Shown here in pieces: positions 51,797 through 60,494 of a stretch of DNA of 64,000 nucleotides; position 1 is the stretch's first letter, and every line of letters starts with the position of its first letter. The notes below the pieces were generated by a model, which was not told the DNA's origin, did not search any database, and saw only the letters and a program-made list of their open reading frames with translations. Where the stretch lies: the NCBI RefSeq assembly GCF_001590795.1, contig NZ_JXDL01000001.1, positions 5,917,860 through 5,981,859 of the forward strand. The letters run 5' to 3'. The position numbers and the translations under genes were made by a program. This stretch comes from Bradyrhizobium sp. AT1. GTDB taxonomy: Bacteria > Pseudomonadota > Alphaproteobacteria > Rhizobiales > Xanthobacteraceae.

Positions 51797-52813
51797 CTAC
51801 TCCGCCAGCGCGTTGTATTTCTTCAACGAAGCCTTGAGCTCCGCCATCGCGGCATCCGGATCCGCGCCGGCCTTCTTGGCACCCTCACTCCAGGTCTTCA
51901 CCAGCGGTTCGGCGGCCTTCTTCCAGGCAGCGGTCTGCTCGGGTGTCAGCTTGTAGACCTCGTGGCCGGATTCCGCCTTCACCTTGTCGATGCCGGCATC
52001 CTCGAACTTGCCCCAGTGCTCGCCGACCACGCCCGCCATCTCGACCGAGCAGTTCTTGTCGATCGCGGCCTTCTGCTTGTCGGACATCGCATTGTACTTG
52101 TCCTTGTTGATCACGAACACGAAGGTCGTGGTGTAGAGCGGCGCCTCCATGTCGTATTTGGTCACCTTGTCGATGCCGAACAGCACCAGGGAGCCCCAGG
52201 GGAAGGTGACGCCGTCGGCGACGCCGCGCTCGATGATGTCGCGCACCTCCGGTGCCGAGGACTGCACGTTGGTGCCGCCGAGCGAGGTCACGAAGTTCGC
52301 CATGGTGGCGTGCGCCGGGCGGATCTTCATGCCCTTCACGTCTTCGGGCATCACGATCTTTTTGGTCTTGGAATGGAAGGAGGAGGGCGAGTGAACGAAG
52401 GCGAGGCAATATTTGACGTCCTTCATCTCCTTCTCGGCATATTTGCGATACCAGGCGTCCAGCCCCATCGAGCCGCCCTTGGCGTCGGAGATCAGGAACG
52501 GCAGCTCGCCGGCACCGACGATCGGGAAACGGCCGGGCTGATAGCCGGGATTGACGTAGGTGACGTCGGCGATGCCGTCGCGTGCCATGTCGTAATGGTC
52601 GAACGCCTTGCCGAGCTGCTGGGCCGGAAACACCTTGCCCTTGATGGTGCCGCCGGAATCCTTCTCGACCGCCGCGGCCCAGTCCTCCAGCGACTTCTGC
52701 AGCGGATGCGAGGCCGGCACCCAGTGCGAGATCTTCAGATCGAAGGTCTTGTCCTGCGCCAAGGCAGGCGTCACGCTCGCGGCCAGCAGCAATGCCAGAC
52801 AGGCTCTTCTCAT
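51797..52813 (-). CDS. TRAP transporter solute-binding protein (DctP type)
   Basis: 338 residues with a signal peptide (ACLALLLAASVTPALA, before QDKTFDLKISHWVP) and the DctP fold: HPLQKSLEDWAAAVEKDSGG and VKGMKIRPAHATMANFVTSLGGTNVQSSAPEVRDIIERGVADGVTFP, where the Arg that clamps the carboxylate is in KIRP. It delivers an acid, perhaps an aromatic one, to the permease pair. ATG at 52813 follows GGGAGAG; the ATG at 52873 gives a non-signal extension and was rejected. Confidence 0.92.
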   Translation of the reverse strand: MRRACLALLLAASVTPALAQDKTFDLKISHWVPASHPLQKSLEDWAAAVEKDSGGTIKGKVFPAQQLGKAFDHYDMARDGIADVTYVNPGYQPGRFPIVGAGELPFLISDAKGGSMGLDAWYRKYAEKEMKDVKYCLAFVHSPSSFHSKTKKIVMPEDVKGMKIRPAHATMANFVTSLGGTNVQSSAPEVRDIIERGVADGVTFPWGSLVLFGIDKVTKYDMEAPLYTTTFVFVINKDKYNAMSDKQKAAIDKNCSVEMAGVVGEHWGKFEDAGIDKVKAESGHEVYKLTPEQTAAWKKAAEPLVKTWSEGAKKAGADPDAAMAELKASLKKYNALAE

Positions 52814-52997
52814 CACGCGTCTCTCCCTGTTTTCGACGGCGGGCTTCGACGGCCCGGTCTCTTTAATTAACATGTTATCTAATTGGCCGGCGCGTTCAAG
52901 CCGGAACTGACGCGCGGCTTGTCGCGCTGTCTACGACAGCCATGTTGCATGGATTTGTCGCTGCCCGGGCGACCACCGCTCCCCTTTTTGCCCAAAC

Positions 52998-53012
52998 GTT
53001 ATATGATATAAT
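52998..53012. promoter_or_regulatory. RWTAT-N5-ATAAY operator between TRAP and pobA
   Basis: GTTATATGATATAAT, with a perfect inner palindrome TTATATGATATAA. It lies 66 bases before the pobA start and 185 bases before the divergent TRAP binding-protein start. It matches the sites at 48262 and 60495-60525. Confidence 0.72.
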
Positions 53013-53078
53013 TATCGTCTGCGGGCCGGCGCGACAAGCGGGCCGCGGCAAAGCCTACAGGATCGGGAGGAGCAAGTA

Positions 53079-54248
53079 TTGCGGACAAAAGTCGCAATCA
53101 TCGGGGCCGGACCGGCCGGATTGTTGCTTGGGCAACTGCTGCACGCTTACGGCATCGACAATGTCATTCTGGAGCGGCAGAGCCCTGACTATGTGCTCGG
53201 GCGCATCCGCGCCGGCCTGCTGGAGGAGGGAACCGTAGGGCTCCTCGATCAGATTGGTGCAGGGGCGCGGGCGCATGCCGAAGGCCTGGTGCATGAGGGC
53301 ATCGAGCTCGCGTTTTCCGGCCGCCGTCACCGTATCGACATGAAGGGCGCGACCGGCAAGACAGTCATGATCTACGGCCAGACCGAGGTCACGCTGGACC
53401 TGATGAATGCGCGGAAATCAGCGGGTCTCGTCTCGGTCTACGAGGCCAGGGACGTGCAGCCGCATGATTTCGACGGCAGTCACCCGCGCGTAACCTGGGT
53501 CAAGGACGGTGTCACCCATACGCTCGATTGCGATTTCATCGCCGGCTGTGACGGTTTTCACGGCGTCAGCCGCGCCAGCGTGCCGGCCACGGCGATCGAG
53601 GAGTTCGAGCGGGTCTATCCGTTCGGCTGGCTCGGCATTCTGTCGGAGACGCCGCCGGTCAGCCACGAACTGATCTACTCCAACCACGCCCGCGGCTTCG
53701 CGCTCTGCACCATGCGCTCGACCAGACGCAGCCGCTATTACGTGCAGTGTTCGCTCGACGACCATGTCGACCAATGGCCGGACGACCGGTTCTGGGACGA
53801 ATTGAAGCGCCGGCTCGACCAGGAGGCGGCCGACAGCCTCGTCACGGGGCCCTCGATCGAGAAGAGCATCGCGCCCTTGCGCAGCTTCGTCGCCGAGCCG
53901 ATGCGCTTCGGCAAGCTGTTCCTGTGCGGCGATGCCGCCCACATCGTGCCGCCGACCGGTGCCAAGGGCCTGAATCTGGCTGCTTCCGATGCGCATTATC
54001 TGTCGAGTGCCCTGCGCGAGTTCTACGACGAGAAATCCAGCGCCGGGATCGAGGCCTATTCCGCCACCGCGCTGGCGCGGGTCTGGAAAGCCGTGCGCTT
54101 CTCCTGGTGGATGACCTCGATGCTGCACAAATTCCCCGACACCGGCACCATCGGCGCGCGCATCCAGCTCGCCGAGCTCGATTACGTCACGCAGTCGCAG
54201 GCCGCGATGACGTCATTGTCGGAGAATTACGTGGGGTTGCCGTTTTAG
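53079..54248 (+). CDS. pobA: 4-Hydroxybenzoate 3-monooxygenase
   Basis: 389 residues, aligned with PobA over the whole length: FAD motif VAIIGAGPAGLLLGQLLHAYGIDNVILERQ, then DYVLGRIRAG, GLVHEGIELAF, YGQTEVTLDL, GCDGFHGVSR, VYPFGWLGIL, PPVSHELIY, GDAAHIVPPTGAKGLNLAASD, and the C-terminal ENYVGLPF. It hydroxylates 4-hydroxybenzoate to protocatechuate with NAD(P)H and O2. The start is TTG at 53079, seven bases past GGGAGGAG; alignment with PobA N-termini supports it. It is the last peripheral step of the p-coumarate route in this cluster. Confidence 0.96.
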   Translation: MRTKVAIIGAGPAGLLLGQLLHAYGIDNVILERQSPDYVLGRIRAGLLEEGTVGLLDQIGAGARAHAEGLVHEGIELAFSGRRHRIDMKGATGKTVMIYGQTEVTLDLMNARKSAGLVSVYEARDVQPHDFDGSHPRVTWVKDGVTHTLDCDFIAGCDGFHGVSRASVPATAIEEFERVYPFGWLGILSETPPVSHELIYSNHARGFALCTMRSTRRSRYYVQCSLDDHVDQWPDDRFWDELKRRLDQEAADSLVTGPSIEKSIAPLRSFVAEPMRFGKLFLCGDAAHIVPPTGAKGLNLAASDAHYLSSALREFYDEKSSAGIEAYSATALARVWKAVRFSWWMTSMLHKFPDTGTIGARIQLAELDYVTQSQAAMTSLSENYVGLPF

Positions 54249-54273
54249 GGAGGCGCTGCCGGTTTGACCAAGA

Positions 54274-54377
54274 CTGTCATGCCCCGCGCAGGCGGGGCAT
54301 CCAGTACGCCGCGGTCTCTCGATTCAATCACGGCCGTCACTGGATACTGGATCACCCGCCTTCGCGGGTGATGACAG
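54274..54377. repeat. Dispersed repeat (TGTCATGCCCCGC type), copy 1
   Basis: About 104 bp beginning CTGTCATGCCCCGCG and ending GCGGGTGATGACAG. It is a near-copy of 56733-56834 (shared GGCGGGGCATCCAGTACGCC and TACTGGATC segments) in the same orientation. Inner hairpins are GCCCCGCGCAGGCGGGGC and CACCCGCCTTCGCGGGTG. It lies downstream of pobA. Confidence 0.85.
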
Positions 54378-54504
54378 CTGTGGTGTGGCAACGGCGCGCG
54401 CCCCATCTCAAACACCCGCGCAAATCCCGTTTAAAACTTTGTAGGCGGTGAAACTGTCGTCCACATCGCGTTCAATGCGCCCGACACGGCAACGCGAGAT
54501 CATC

Positions 54505-54924
54505 ATGACCGGCACCGACATCCCCGACGGCTTCGAGCCGTTGTTCCGCAAGAGCCCGCTCACCGAGCCCTGGGAGCCGCTCTACGCGAAGAAGACCGAC
54601 ACGGCCGTGATCATCGGCCTGCGGCTGGCCAAACCGCACACCAACGGCCGTGGCCTGATCCATGGCGGCCTCATCGCGGCGCTAGCCGACAATGCCATGG
54701 GTTATAGCTGCGCGCAGGCGACGGGCTGGGCCACGTCGTTCGTGACGGTCTCGCTCACGGTGGATTTCGCCGGCTCCGCCGACATCGGCCAGTGGTGCGC
54801 GATCGAGAGCGACGTGATCAAGACCGGCAAGACGATCTGCTTCGCGCAGTGCCTGATCAGGGCCGACGACGTCGCCATCGCACGAGCGAGCGGCACGTTC
54901 CGCGTGGTGCCGAAGAAGGGGTGA
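54505..54924 (+). CDS. PaaI family thioesterase (hotdog fold)
   Basis: 139 residues of the PaaI hotdog family: ...KPHTNGRGLIHGGLIAALADNAMGYSCAQATGW with the HGG motif and the catalytic Asp/Asn region, then VSLTVDFAGSADIGQWCAIESDVIKTGKTI. Members hydrolyse aryl- or acyl-CoA thioesters. ATG at 54505 was chosen (MTGTDIPDG); an upstream extension is less family-like. It lies between two copies of the same dispersed repeat, and could recycle CoA from aromatic dead-end products. Confidence 0.88.
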   Translation: MTGTDIPDGFEPLFRKSPLTEPWEPLYAKKTDTAVIIGLRLAKPHTNGRGLIHGGLIAALADNAMGYSCAQATGWATSFVTVSLTVDFAGSADIGQWCAIESDVIKTGKTICFAQCLIRADDVAIARASGTFRVVPKKG

Positions 54925-54928
54925 TACT

Positions 54929-55066
54929 CTCGTGCCCCGGACGCGGTGCGGCGCGAAGTGCCGCTCCGCAGAGCCGGGGCCCATCCATCGACATGCTACA
55001 GTACCGCCGTCTGGGTCCCGGCTCTGCGCAGCAACGCTACGCGTTGCAGCGCGTCCGGGACACGAG
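54929..55066. repeat. Dispersed palindromic repeat (CTCGTGCCCCGGACGCG type)
   Basis: About 138 bp with ends CTCGTGCCCCGGACGCG and CGCGTCCGGGACACGAG and inner CTCTGCGCAGC / GCTCCGCAGAG arms. It lies between the PaaI thioesterase gene and the convergent LysR regulator gene, two bases from the LysR stop. Confidence 0.75.
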
Positions 55067-55068
55067 AC

Positions 55069-55953
55069 CTAGCCGAACCGCCACTCCGCCGTCTCCACCA
55101 CGAGATCGATGAACGCGCGCACCTTGGCCGAGAGCAGGCGCGAGGTCGGATAGACGATGTGGATCGGCAGCGCCGGCTGCTCGTATTTCGCGAGCACGAT
55201 TCTGAGCCGCCCACGCTTCAGCCCCTCGGCGGCCTGATAGGCCAGCACGCGCGTCACGCCGCCGCCGGCCTCGGCGTATTGCAGGGCGGCGTCGGCGCTG
55301 TTGCTGGAGAAGCGCGGAGCCGGCGCCACCTCGATCTCGCGGCCGTCCTGCACGAAGCGCCAGGTCGTGGATGGGCCGAATGCGATGGTCTGATGCGCGA
55401 GCAATTCCTGTGGCGTCTTCGGCTCGCCATGCCGTTTCAGATAGCCCGGCGTCGCCACCACGATCCGCCGCATCTCGCCGACCTGGCGCGCCACCAGCGA
55501 AGAATCGGCGAGGTGGCCGATCCGCACTGCGGCGTCGACCGCGTCCTCGACGAGATTGACGAGGTTATCCGATAGCCTGAGCTCTGCGGTGACCTCGGGA
55601 TAGCGCTTGAGATAGGCGGTCATGATCGATCCGACATGGAGCCGGCCGAAGCCGACCGGGGCCGAGACCACCAGCCGCCCGCTCGGCAGGTTGCGCTCTT
55701 CCCGCGCGGAGCCGTCGGCCTCCTCGACATCGGCGAGGATGCGCCGCGCGCGCTCCAGATAGCGCGTGCCGACGTCGGTGAGCGCCACCTGCCGTGTGGT
55801 CCTCTGCAGCAGCCGGGCGCCGAGATGCTCCTCCAGCGCCGCGATCATCCGCGTCACCGCCGAGGGCGACAGCCGCAGTTTTCGCGCTGCCGGCGCAAAC
55901 CCACGCAGGTCGGCGACGGTGACGAACACGTGCATGGCGTCGAGGCGGTCCAT
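55069..55953 (-). CDS. LysR family transcriptional regulator
   Basis: 294 residues: N-terminal winged HTH (MHVFVTVADLRGFAPAARKLRLSPSAVTRMIAALEEHLGARLLQRTTRQVALTDVG) and a periplasmic-binding-like effector domain (RLVVSAPVGFGRLHVGSIMTAYLKRYPEVTAELRLSDNLVNLVEDAVDAAVRIG). It is divergent from the FMN-dependent protein gene at 56074. A LysR-type T-N11-A site, TTGCATATACTGCAA, sits eight bases upstream of its start. Effector is not known. The start at 55953 (MDRLDAMHVF) gives a standard N-terminus. Confidence 0.93.
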   Translation of the reverse strand: MDRLDAMHVFVTVADLRGFAPAARKLRLSPSAVTRMIAALEEHLGARLLQRTTRQVALTDVGTRYLERARRILADVEEADGSAREERNLPSGRLVVSAPVGFGRLHVGSIMTAYLKRYPEVTAELRLSDNLVNLVEDAVDAAVRIGHLADSSLVARQVGEMRRIVVATPGYLKRHGEPKTPQELLAHQTIAFGPSTTWRFVQDGREIEVAPAPRFSSNSADAALQYAEAGGGVTRVLAYQAAEGLKRGRLRIVLAKYEQPALPIHIVYPTSRLLSAKVRAFIDLVVETAEWRFG

Positions 55954-55960
55954 GGCATTG

Positions 55961-55975
55961 TTGCATATACTGCAA
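55961..55975. promoter_or_regulatory. LysR operator (T-N11-A palindrome)
   Basis: TTGCATATACTGCAA: 5-base perfect arms with a 5-base centre, between the divergent LysR gene (8 bases away) and the FMN-protein gene (98 bases away). It is the expected autoregulatory and activating site. Confidence 0.72.
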
Positions 55976-56073
55976 TTATGAAGTGTCAAGCCGCTCGATT
56001 GTTTTAGCGGCGGAGTGGTCCAGATTAGCACTCGAAGACGCAGCAATGCGCCGGAATTTCAGGAGCTATTCCG

Positions 56074-56697
56074 ATGACCGCAACTCACACTTACGCCAGC
56101 GACGTCGCCTTCTCGCCGGCGGTGAAAGCGATCCAGACCCGGAAGGGATCGCGCGAAGGCTACGCCCACGCCGAGCAGCGAGGATGGCGAACCGAGGTCG
56201 ATGAGAACCTCGCGGCGTTCCTGGCTGACGCCAACAGCTTCTATTTTGCGACGGCGTCGGCCGACGGCCAGCCCTACATCCAGCACCGCGGCGGGCCCAA
56301 GGGTTTCCTGAAGGTCCTGGACAAGCAGACGCTGGCCTTCACCGACTACGCCGGCAACCGGCAATACATCACGCAAGGAAACCTGTCGGAGAATCCCAAG
56401 GCCTACATCTTCGTGATGGACTATGCCCACCGCCGCCGGGTGAAGATCTGGGGCGAGGCGCGAATCGTCGAGGACGACGAGGCGCTGACGACGTCGCTGA
56501 TGCCGAAAGGCTACCGCGCACGGCCAGAGCAGGTGATCCTGTTCAAGATCGCAGCCTGGGACACCAACTGCCCGCAGCACATCCCGCAGAAGTTCGACGC
56601 GGGCGATGTCGCTGCCGCGCTGGCGGCGAGAGATGCCAGGATCGCAGAGCTGGAAGCGGAGGTCGCGGCGTTGAAGGGTGAGAAGGGGACGGGTTGA
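56074..56697 (+). CDS. Pyridoxamine 5'-phosphate oxidase-like FMN-binding protein
   Basis: 207 residues of the PNPOx-like split-barrel family: SDVAFSPAVKAIQTRKGSREGYAHAE, then FYFATASADGQPYIQHRGGPKGFLKVLD and FTDYAGNRQYITQGNLSENPKAYIFVMDYAHRRRVKIWGEARI, the FMN-contact pattern. A C-terminal coiled stretch (ARIAELEAEVAALKGEKG) may add a dimer contact. Such proteins bind FMN and reduce or bind small ligands; true PNPOx activity is unlikely. AGGAG precedes ATG. Control by the divergent LysR is expected. Confidence 0.9.
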   Translation: MTATHTYASDVAFSPAVKAIQTRKGSREGYAHAEQRGWRTEVDENLAAFLADANSFYFATASADGQPYIQHRGGPKGFLKVLDKQTLAFTDYAGNRQYITQGNLSENPKAYIFVMDYAHRRRVKIWGEARIVEDDEALTTSLMPKGYRARPEQVILFKIAAWDTNCPQHIPQKFDAGDVAAALAARDARIAELEAEVAALKGEKGTG

Positions 56698-56732
56698 GGA
56701 GGCTTTCCCTCCTCTCTCGCCGCTTTCTTCGG

Positions 56733-56834
56733 TGTCATGCCCCGCGAAGGCGGGGCATCCAGTACGCCAAGGCATCTCGGCTCAATCATAGTCGCCTCGG
56801 AGTACTGGATCGCCCGCCTCCGCGGGCGATGACA
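56733..56834. repeat. Dispersed repeat (TGTCATGCCCCGC type), copy 2
   Basis: Same element as 54274-54377, same orientation, with hairpins GCCCCGCGAAGGCGGGGC and CGCCCGCCTCCGCGGGCG. It lies between the FMN-protein gene and the convergent ABC ATPase gene, so the thioesterase/LysR/FMN-protein block is flanked by direct repeats. Confidence 0.85.
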
Positions 56835-56859
56835 GCGCATCTGTCGCGGCGCCTTGAAG

Positions 56860-57591
56860 CTAGATCACGCTCTCACCTTCATGCTGGAAGCCGAGATAGC
56901 TCGCCGCGACCCGCTCGTTCGCCGCGATGTCGCTCGCCTTGCCGCTGAGCACGAACTCTCCGAGCTCCATGACATAGGCCTGGTCCGCGATCTTCAGCGC
57001 GGCCTGCGCGTTCTGCTCGACCAGCAGCACGGAGACGCCGGCGGCGCGGAGCTCGCCGACGATGCGGAAGATGTCGGCGACGATGATCGGGGCGAGGCCG
57101 AGGCTCGGCTCGTCCAGCATCAACAGCTTCGGCTCGCCCATCAATGCGCGGCCCATCGCGAGCATTTGCTGCTCGCCGCCGGAAAGTGTGCCTGCGAGCT
57201 GCTTGCGGCGCTCCTTCAGCCGCGGGAATAGCGTGTAGACGCGCTCGATCGAGGCTTTCGCCTTGTTGCGCTCGATGCGGAAGGCCCCGAGCTCGAGATT
57301 GTCCTCGACATTCATGGTCACGAACAATTCGCGGTGCTCCGGCACGAGGCCGAGCCCCATCGCGACGCGGTCCTCGATGTCGAGCCGGGCCAGATCTTGC
57401 CCCGCAAAGGCGACGCGGCCCTTCAGCGGCAGGATGCCCATGATCGCCGAGAGCAGTGTGGTCTTGCCGGCGCCGTTGGCGCCGACGATGGTGACGATCT
57501 CATTGGCGCCGACCTCGAGCGAGACCGAGCGCACAGCCTCGACCTTGCCATAGGCGACGTGCGCGTCGGTGACGGACAACAACGCGCTCAT
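56860..57591 (-). CDS. ABC transporter ATP-binding protein, LivF type
   Basis: 243 residues: Walker A GANGAGKTT, Q-loop VPEHRELF, signature LSGGEQQMLAMGRAL, Walker B LLMLDEPSLGLAP. It powers a Liv-type importer. Translationally coupled to the preceding gene by a four-base ATGA overlap. With the CouP-like binding protein at 43104 as the likely partner, the substrate is probably phenylpropanoid acids rather than branched-chain amino acids. Confidence 0.93.
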   Translation of the reverse strand: MSALLSVTDAHVAYGKVEAVRSVSLEVGANEIVTIVGANGAGKTTLLSAIMGILPLKGRVAFAGQDLARLDIEDRVAMGLGLVPEHRELFVTMNVEDNLELGAFRIERNKAKASIERVYTLFPRLKERRKQLAGTLSGGEQQMLAMGRALMGEPKLLMLDEPSLGLAPIIVADIFRIVGELRAAGVSVLLVEQNAQAALKIADQAYVMELGEFVLSGKASDIAANERVAASYLGFQHEGESVI

Positions 57592-59357
57592 GCCGCCACT
57601 CCGAGATAGGCCTTGATCACTTCGGGATTGGTCTTGATCGTGGCGGGCGTGCCCTCGGCGATCTTGGTGCCGAAATCGAGCACCACGATGCGGTCGGCGA
57701 GGTTCATGACGAAGCCCATGTCGTGCTCGACCAGCAGCACGCTCATGCCACCGTCGCGCAATTCACGGAGCAGTGTGGCGAGCTGCTGCTTCTCCATGTG
57801 GCGCAGGCCGGCGGCCGGCTCGTCGAGCAGCAGCAGCATCGGATCGACGCACAGCGCACGGGCGATCTCGACGATGCGCTGCTGGCCGAGCGACAGGCTG
57901 CCTGCGAGCTGGTGCATCTGGTCGGCGAGGCCGACACGCTCGATCTGGCGGGCGGCCTCGGCGAGCAGCTTGGCTTCGTCGGCGCGGTCGAGCCGCAGCA
58001 TCGAGGCGATCGGCCCGGAATGGCCGCGCAGATGCGCGCCGATCGCGACGTTTTCCAGCACGGTCATGTCGGGCACCAATTTGACGTGCTGGAACGTCCT
58101 GCTGATGCCGAGCTTGACGATCTCCTGCGGCGGTGCCCTGTCGACTTTGCTGCCAAGCACCGAGATCGACCCTGAGCTGGCCGACAATACGCCGGTGATC
58201 AGGTTGAACGTCGTGCTCTTGCCGGCGCCGTTCGGGCCGATCAGCGCGACGATCTCGCGGGCCTGGACGTCGAAGGAGACGTTGTTGACGGCGACGACGC
58301 CGCCGAACTGCTTTCGCGCCTTGTCGACCTGGAGCAGGATGCTGGACTGCCCGGGCGAACGGGTGCGCTGCTCCAACTTCAGCGAGGTATCGGGCTTCTT
58401 GCCGCTGGTCCGCTCCGGCAGGAACGACATCAGCCACGGCCAGAGACCGCCGGGCGCAAGCTGCAGCAGCGCCACCAGCATGATGCCGAACACGATGGTC
58501 TCGACCTGGCCGGAGCCGGGCAGGATCAGCGGCAGATAGCTCTGCAGCACCTCTTTCAGGACCACGACGATCGCCGCGCCCAGCACGCCGCCCCAGACAT
58601 AGCCGGCGCCGCCGACCACCGCGATGAAGAGATATTCGATGCCGGCCTGTGCGCCGAACGGCGTCGGATTCACCGCGCGCTGCAGATGCGCATAGAGCCA
58701 GCCCGAGAGGCCGGCGAGCACCGCGGCATGGATGAACACCAGCAGCTTGGCGCGCGGCGTGTGCACGCCGAACGCCTCGGCCGCGACATGGCCGCGGCGC
58801 AGCGCACGGATGGCGCGGCCGGTGCGGGAATCCAACAGGTTCATCGTCAGCAGCGCCGAGAGGATCACGGCGACCCAGATCGCGTAATAGATCGAGCCGG
58901 GCGAGAGCATCTTGAACGATCCGACCGACAGCGGCGGGATCGCCGAGATGCCGTCGTTTCTCCCGAGGAATTCCAGCTTGCTGAACAGGTAGAACAGGCC
59001 GAGCCCCCAGGCGAGCGTCCCGAGCGGCAGGTAGTGGCCGGAGAGGCGGACGGTGATCAGGCCGAGCAGCACCGCCAGCGAACCGCTGACCACCAGCGAC
59101 AGCGGCAGCGTCAGCCAGGGCGACAGGCCGTAGGCCGTCGACAGCACCGCGGTGGTGTAGGCACCGAAGCCGACGAAAGCGGCCTGTCCGAACGAGGTCA
59201 GGCCACCGACGCCGGTGAGCAGCACGAGGCCCATCGCGACCAGGGCCGCAAGGCCGATATTGTCGAGCAGCACGATCCAGAACGGCGGCATGCCCGGAAC
59301 GAACGGGATCGCCGCCATGACGAGCGCAAAGACGATGATGGGAAGCCGGCTCTGCAT
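57588..59357 (-). CDS. ABC transporter permease-ATPase fusion (LivM-LivG)
   Basis: 589 residues. Residues 1-310 are a LivM-type permease (LLDNIGLAALVAMGLVLLTGVGGLTSFGQAAFVGFGAYTTA), and residues about 340-589 a LivG-type ATPase: Walker A GPNGAGKSTT, SLGQQRIVEIARAL signature, Walker B LLLLDEPAAGLRHME, and the Liv-specific FGGVVAVNNVSF. The two are separate in E. coli; fusion keeps stoichiometry fixed. It is five bases downstream of the LivH gene and overlaps livF. Confidence 0.93.
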   Translation of the reverse strand: MQSRLPIIVFALVMAAIPFVPGMPPFWIVLLDNIGLAALVAMGLVLLTGVGGLTSFGQAAFVGFGAYTTAVLSTAYGLSPWLTLPLSLVVSGSLAVLLGLITVRLSGHYLPLGTLAWGLGLFYLFSKLEFLGRNDGISAIPPLSVGSFKMLSPGSIYYAIWVAVILSALLTMNLLDSRTGRAIRALRRGHVAAEAFGVHTPRAKLLVFIHAAVLAGLSGWLYAHLQRAVNPTPFGAQAGIEYLFIAVVGGAGYVWGGVLGAAIVVVLKEVLQSYLPLILPGSGQVETIVFGIMLVALLQLAPGGLWPWLMSFLPERTSGKKPDTSLKLEQRTRSPGQSSILLQVDKARKQFGGVVAVNNVSFDVQAREIVALIGPNGAGKSTTFNLITGVLSASSGSISVLGSKVDRAPPQEIVKLGISRTFQHVKLVPDMTVLENVAIGAHLRGHSGPIASMLRLDRADEAKLLAEAARQIERVGLADQMHQLAGSLSLGQQRIVEIARALCVDPMLLLLDEPAAGLRHMEKQQLATLLRELRDGGMSVLLVEHDMGFVMNLADRIVVLDFGTKIAEGTPATIKTNPEVIKAYLGVAA

Positions 59358-59362
59358 CGTGC

Positions 59363-60403
59363 TCAGTCCTTCTCTTCCTCGACCGCGGGCGCGGCGAGCG
59401 AGCGCAGCAGCAGCACGGGGATCAGCAGCATGAAGACGATCACCTCCTTGTAGTTCGAGGCATAGAAGGACGAGAACGCCTCGACGAGGCCGACGACCAA
59501 CGCCGCGACCGCGGTCAGGGGGTAGCTGACCAGGCCGCCGATGATCGCGGCGACGAAGCCCTTGAGGCCGATCAGGAAGCCTGAGTCATAGTAGAGCGTC
59601 GTGATCGGCACGATCATGATGCCCGACAGCGCGCCGATCACGGATGCCAGCAGGAAGGCGATCTGCCCCGACAGCGTGGTGCGGATGCCGACCAGTCGCG
59701 CTCCGAGCCGGTTCACGGCGGTCGCGCGCAGCGCCTTGCCGTAGAGCGTCAGGCCGAAGAACAGCCAGAGCCCGACGATGAAGGCGATGGTGATGCCGTA
59801 GACGGTGAGGCTCTGGCCGGTGAAGCGCAGCGCGCCGGCGGTGAAGGCGCCGGACAGCACGGCAGGCCCGCGCTGGCCTTCGGCACCGAAGAACAGAAGG
59901 CCGAGGCCCTGCAGCGCGAGGTGGACGCCCACCGAGGCGATCAGTAACACCAGCACGGAGGTGTGGGCCAGCGGCTGGAATGCGATGCGGTAAAGATAGA
60001 GGCCGATCATCGCCACGATCACCAGCGACAGCGCGATGCTGACCGCGACCGGCGGCTTCTGGGCCGCGAAATACACGGTCAGCGCCAGCACGATGGCCGG
60101 CAGCGCGATATTGGTGAGGATGCTGCGCAGGATCAGCCGGCCGTGCAGCGCCTTGCGTGCGACGAACAAATCGAAGGCGAAGGCGCCGATGCCCAGCGCC
60201 AGCGCGAGCTTGGCCGTGCCCGGCATCTGGCCCGCCGCCAGCGAGGCATAGGTCAGCGCGCCATAGGTGACGAATTCGCCCTGGGGAATGAGGATCACGC
60301 GCGTGACGGCGAACACCAGCACCAGCGCGAGGCCGAGCAGCGCATAGATCGCGCCATTGGTGATGCCGTCCTGCACCAGGAACAGCATGATGGTGGTATT
60401 CAA
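59363..60403 (-). CDS. ABC transporter permease, LivH type
   Basis: 346 residues with about eight to ten membrane helices: FLVQDGITNGAIYALLGLALVLVFAVTRVILIPQGEFVTYGALTYASL, and the late motif GLKGFVAAIIGGLVSYPLTAVAALVVGLVEAFSSFYASNYKEVIVFMLLI. The start is TTG at 60403 with AGGGGGAG upstream, or the ATG five codons later. It is the first gene of the ABC operon and is preceded by the tandem operator at 60495-60525. Confidence 0.9.
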   Translation of the reverse strand: MNTTIMLFLVQDGITNGAIYALLGLALVLVFAVTRVILIPQGEFVTYGALTYASLAAGQMPGTAKLALALGIGAFAFDLFVARKALHGRLILRSILTNIALPAIVLALTVYFAAQKPPVAVSIALSLVIVAMIGLYLYRIAFQPLAHTSVLVLLIASVGVHLALQGLGLLFFGAEGQRGPAVLSGAFTAGALRFTGQSLTVYGITIAFIVGLWLFFGLTLYGKALRATAVNRLGARLVGIRTTLSGQIAFLLASVIGALSGIMIVPITTLYYDSGFLIGLKGFVAAIIGGLVSYPLTAVAALVVGLVEAFSSFYASNYKEVIVFMLLIPVLLLRSLAAPAVEEEKD

Positions 60404-60494
60404 GACCGGACGCTCCCCCTAAAGATTACGGACCGGTCCCCTCGATTGCGGTGGACGGTCCGCTCACAGCCATTGAAAAACGCATGCGATATTT

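Noticed and set aside
52869..52885. TTAACATGTTA palindrome upstream of the TRAP binding-protein gene as a fifth operator
   Set aside because: It lacks the RWTAT-N5-ATAAY spacing of the other four sites, so it was not grouped with them.
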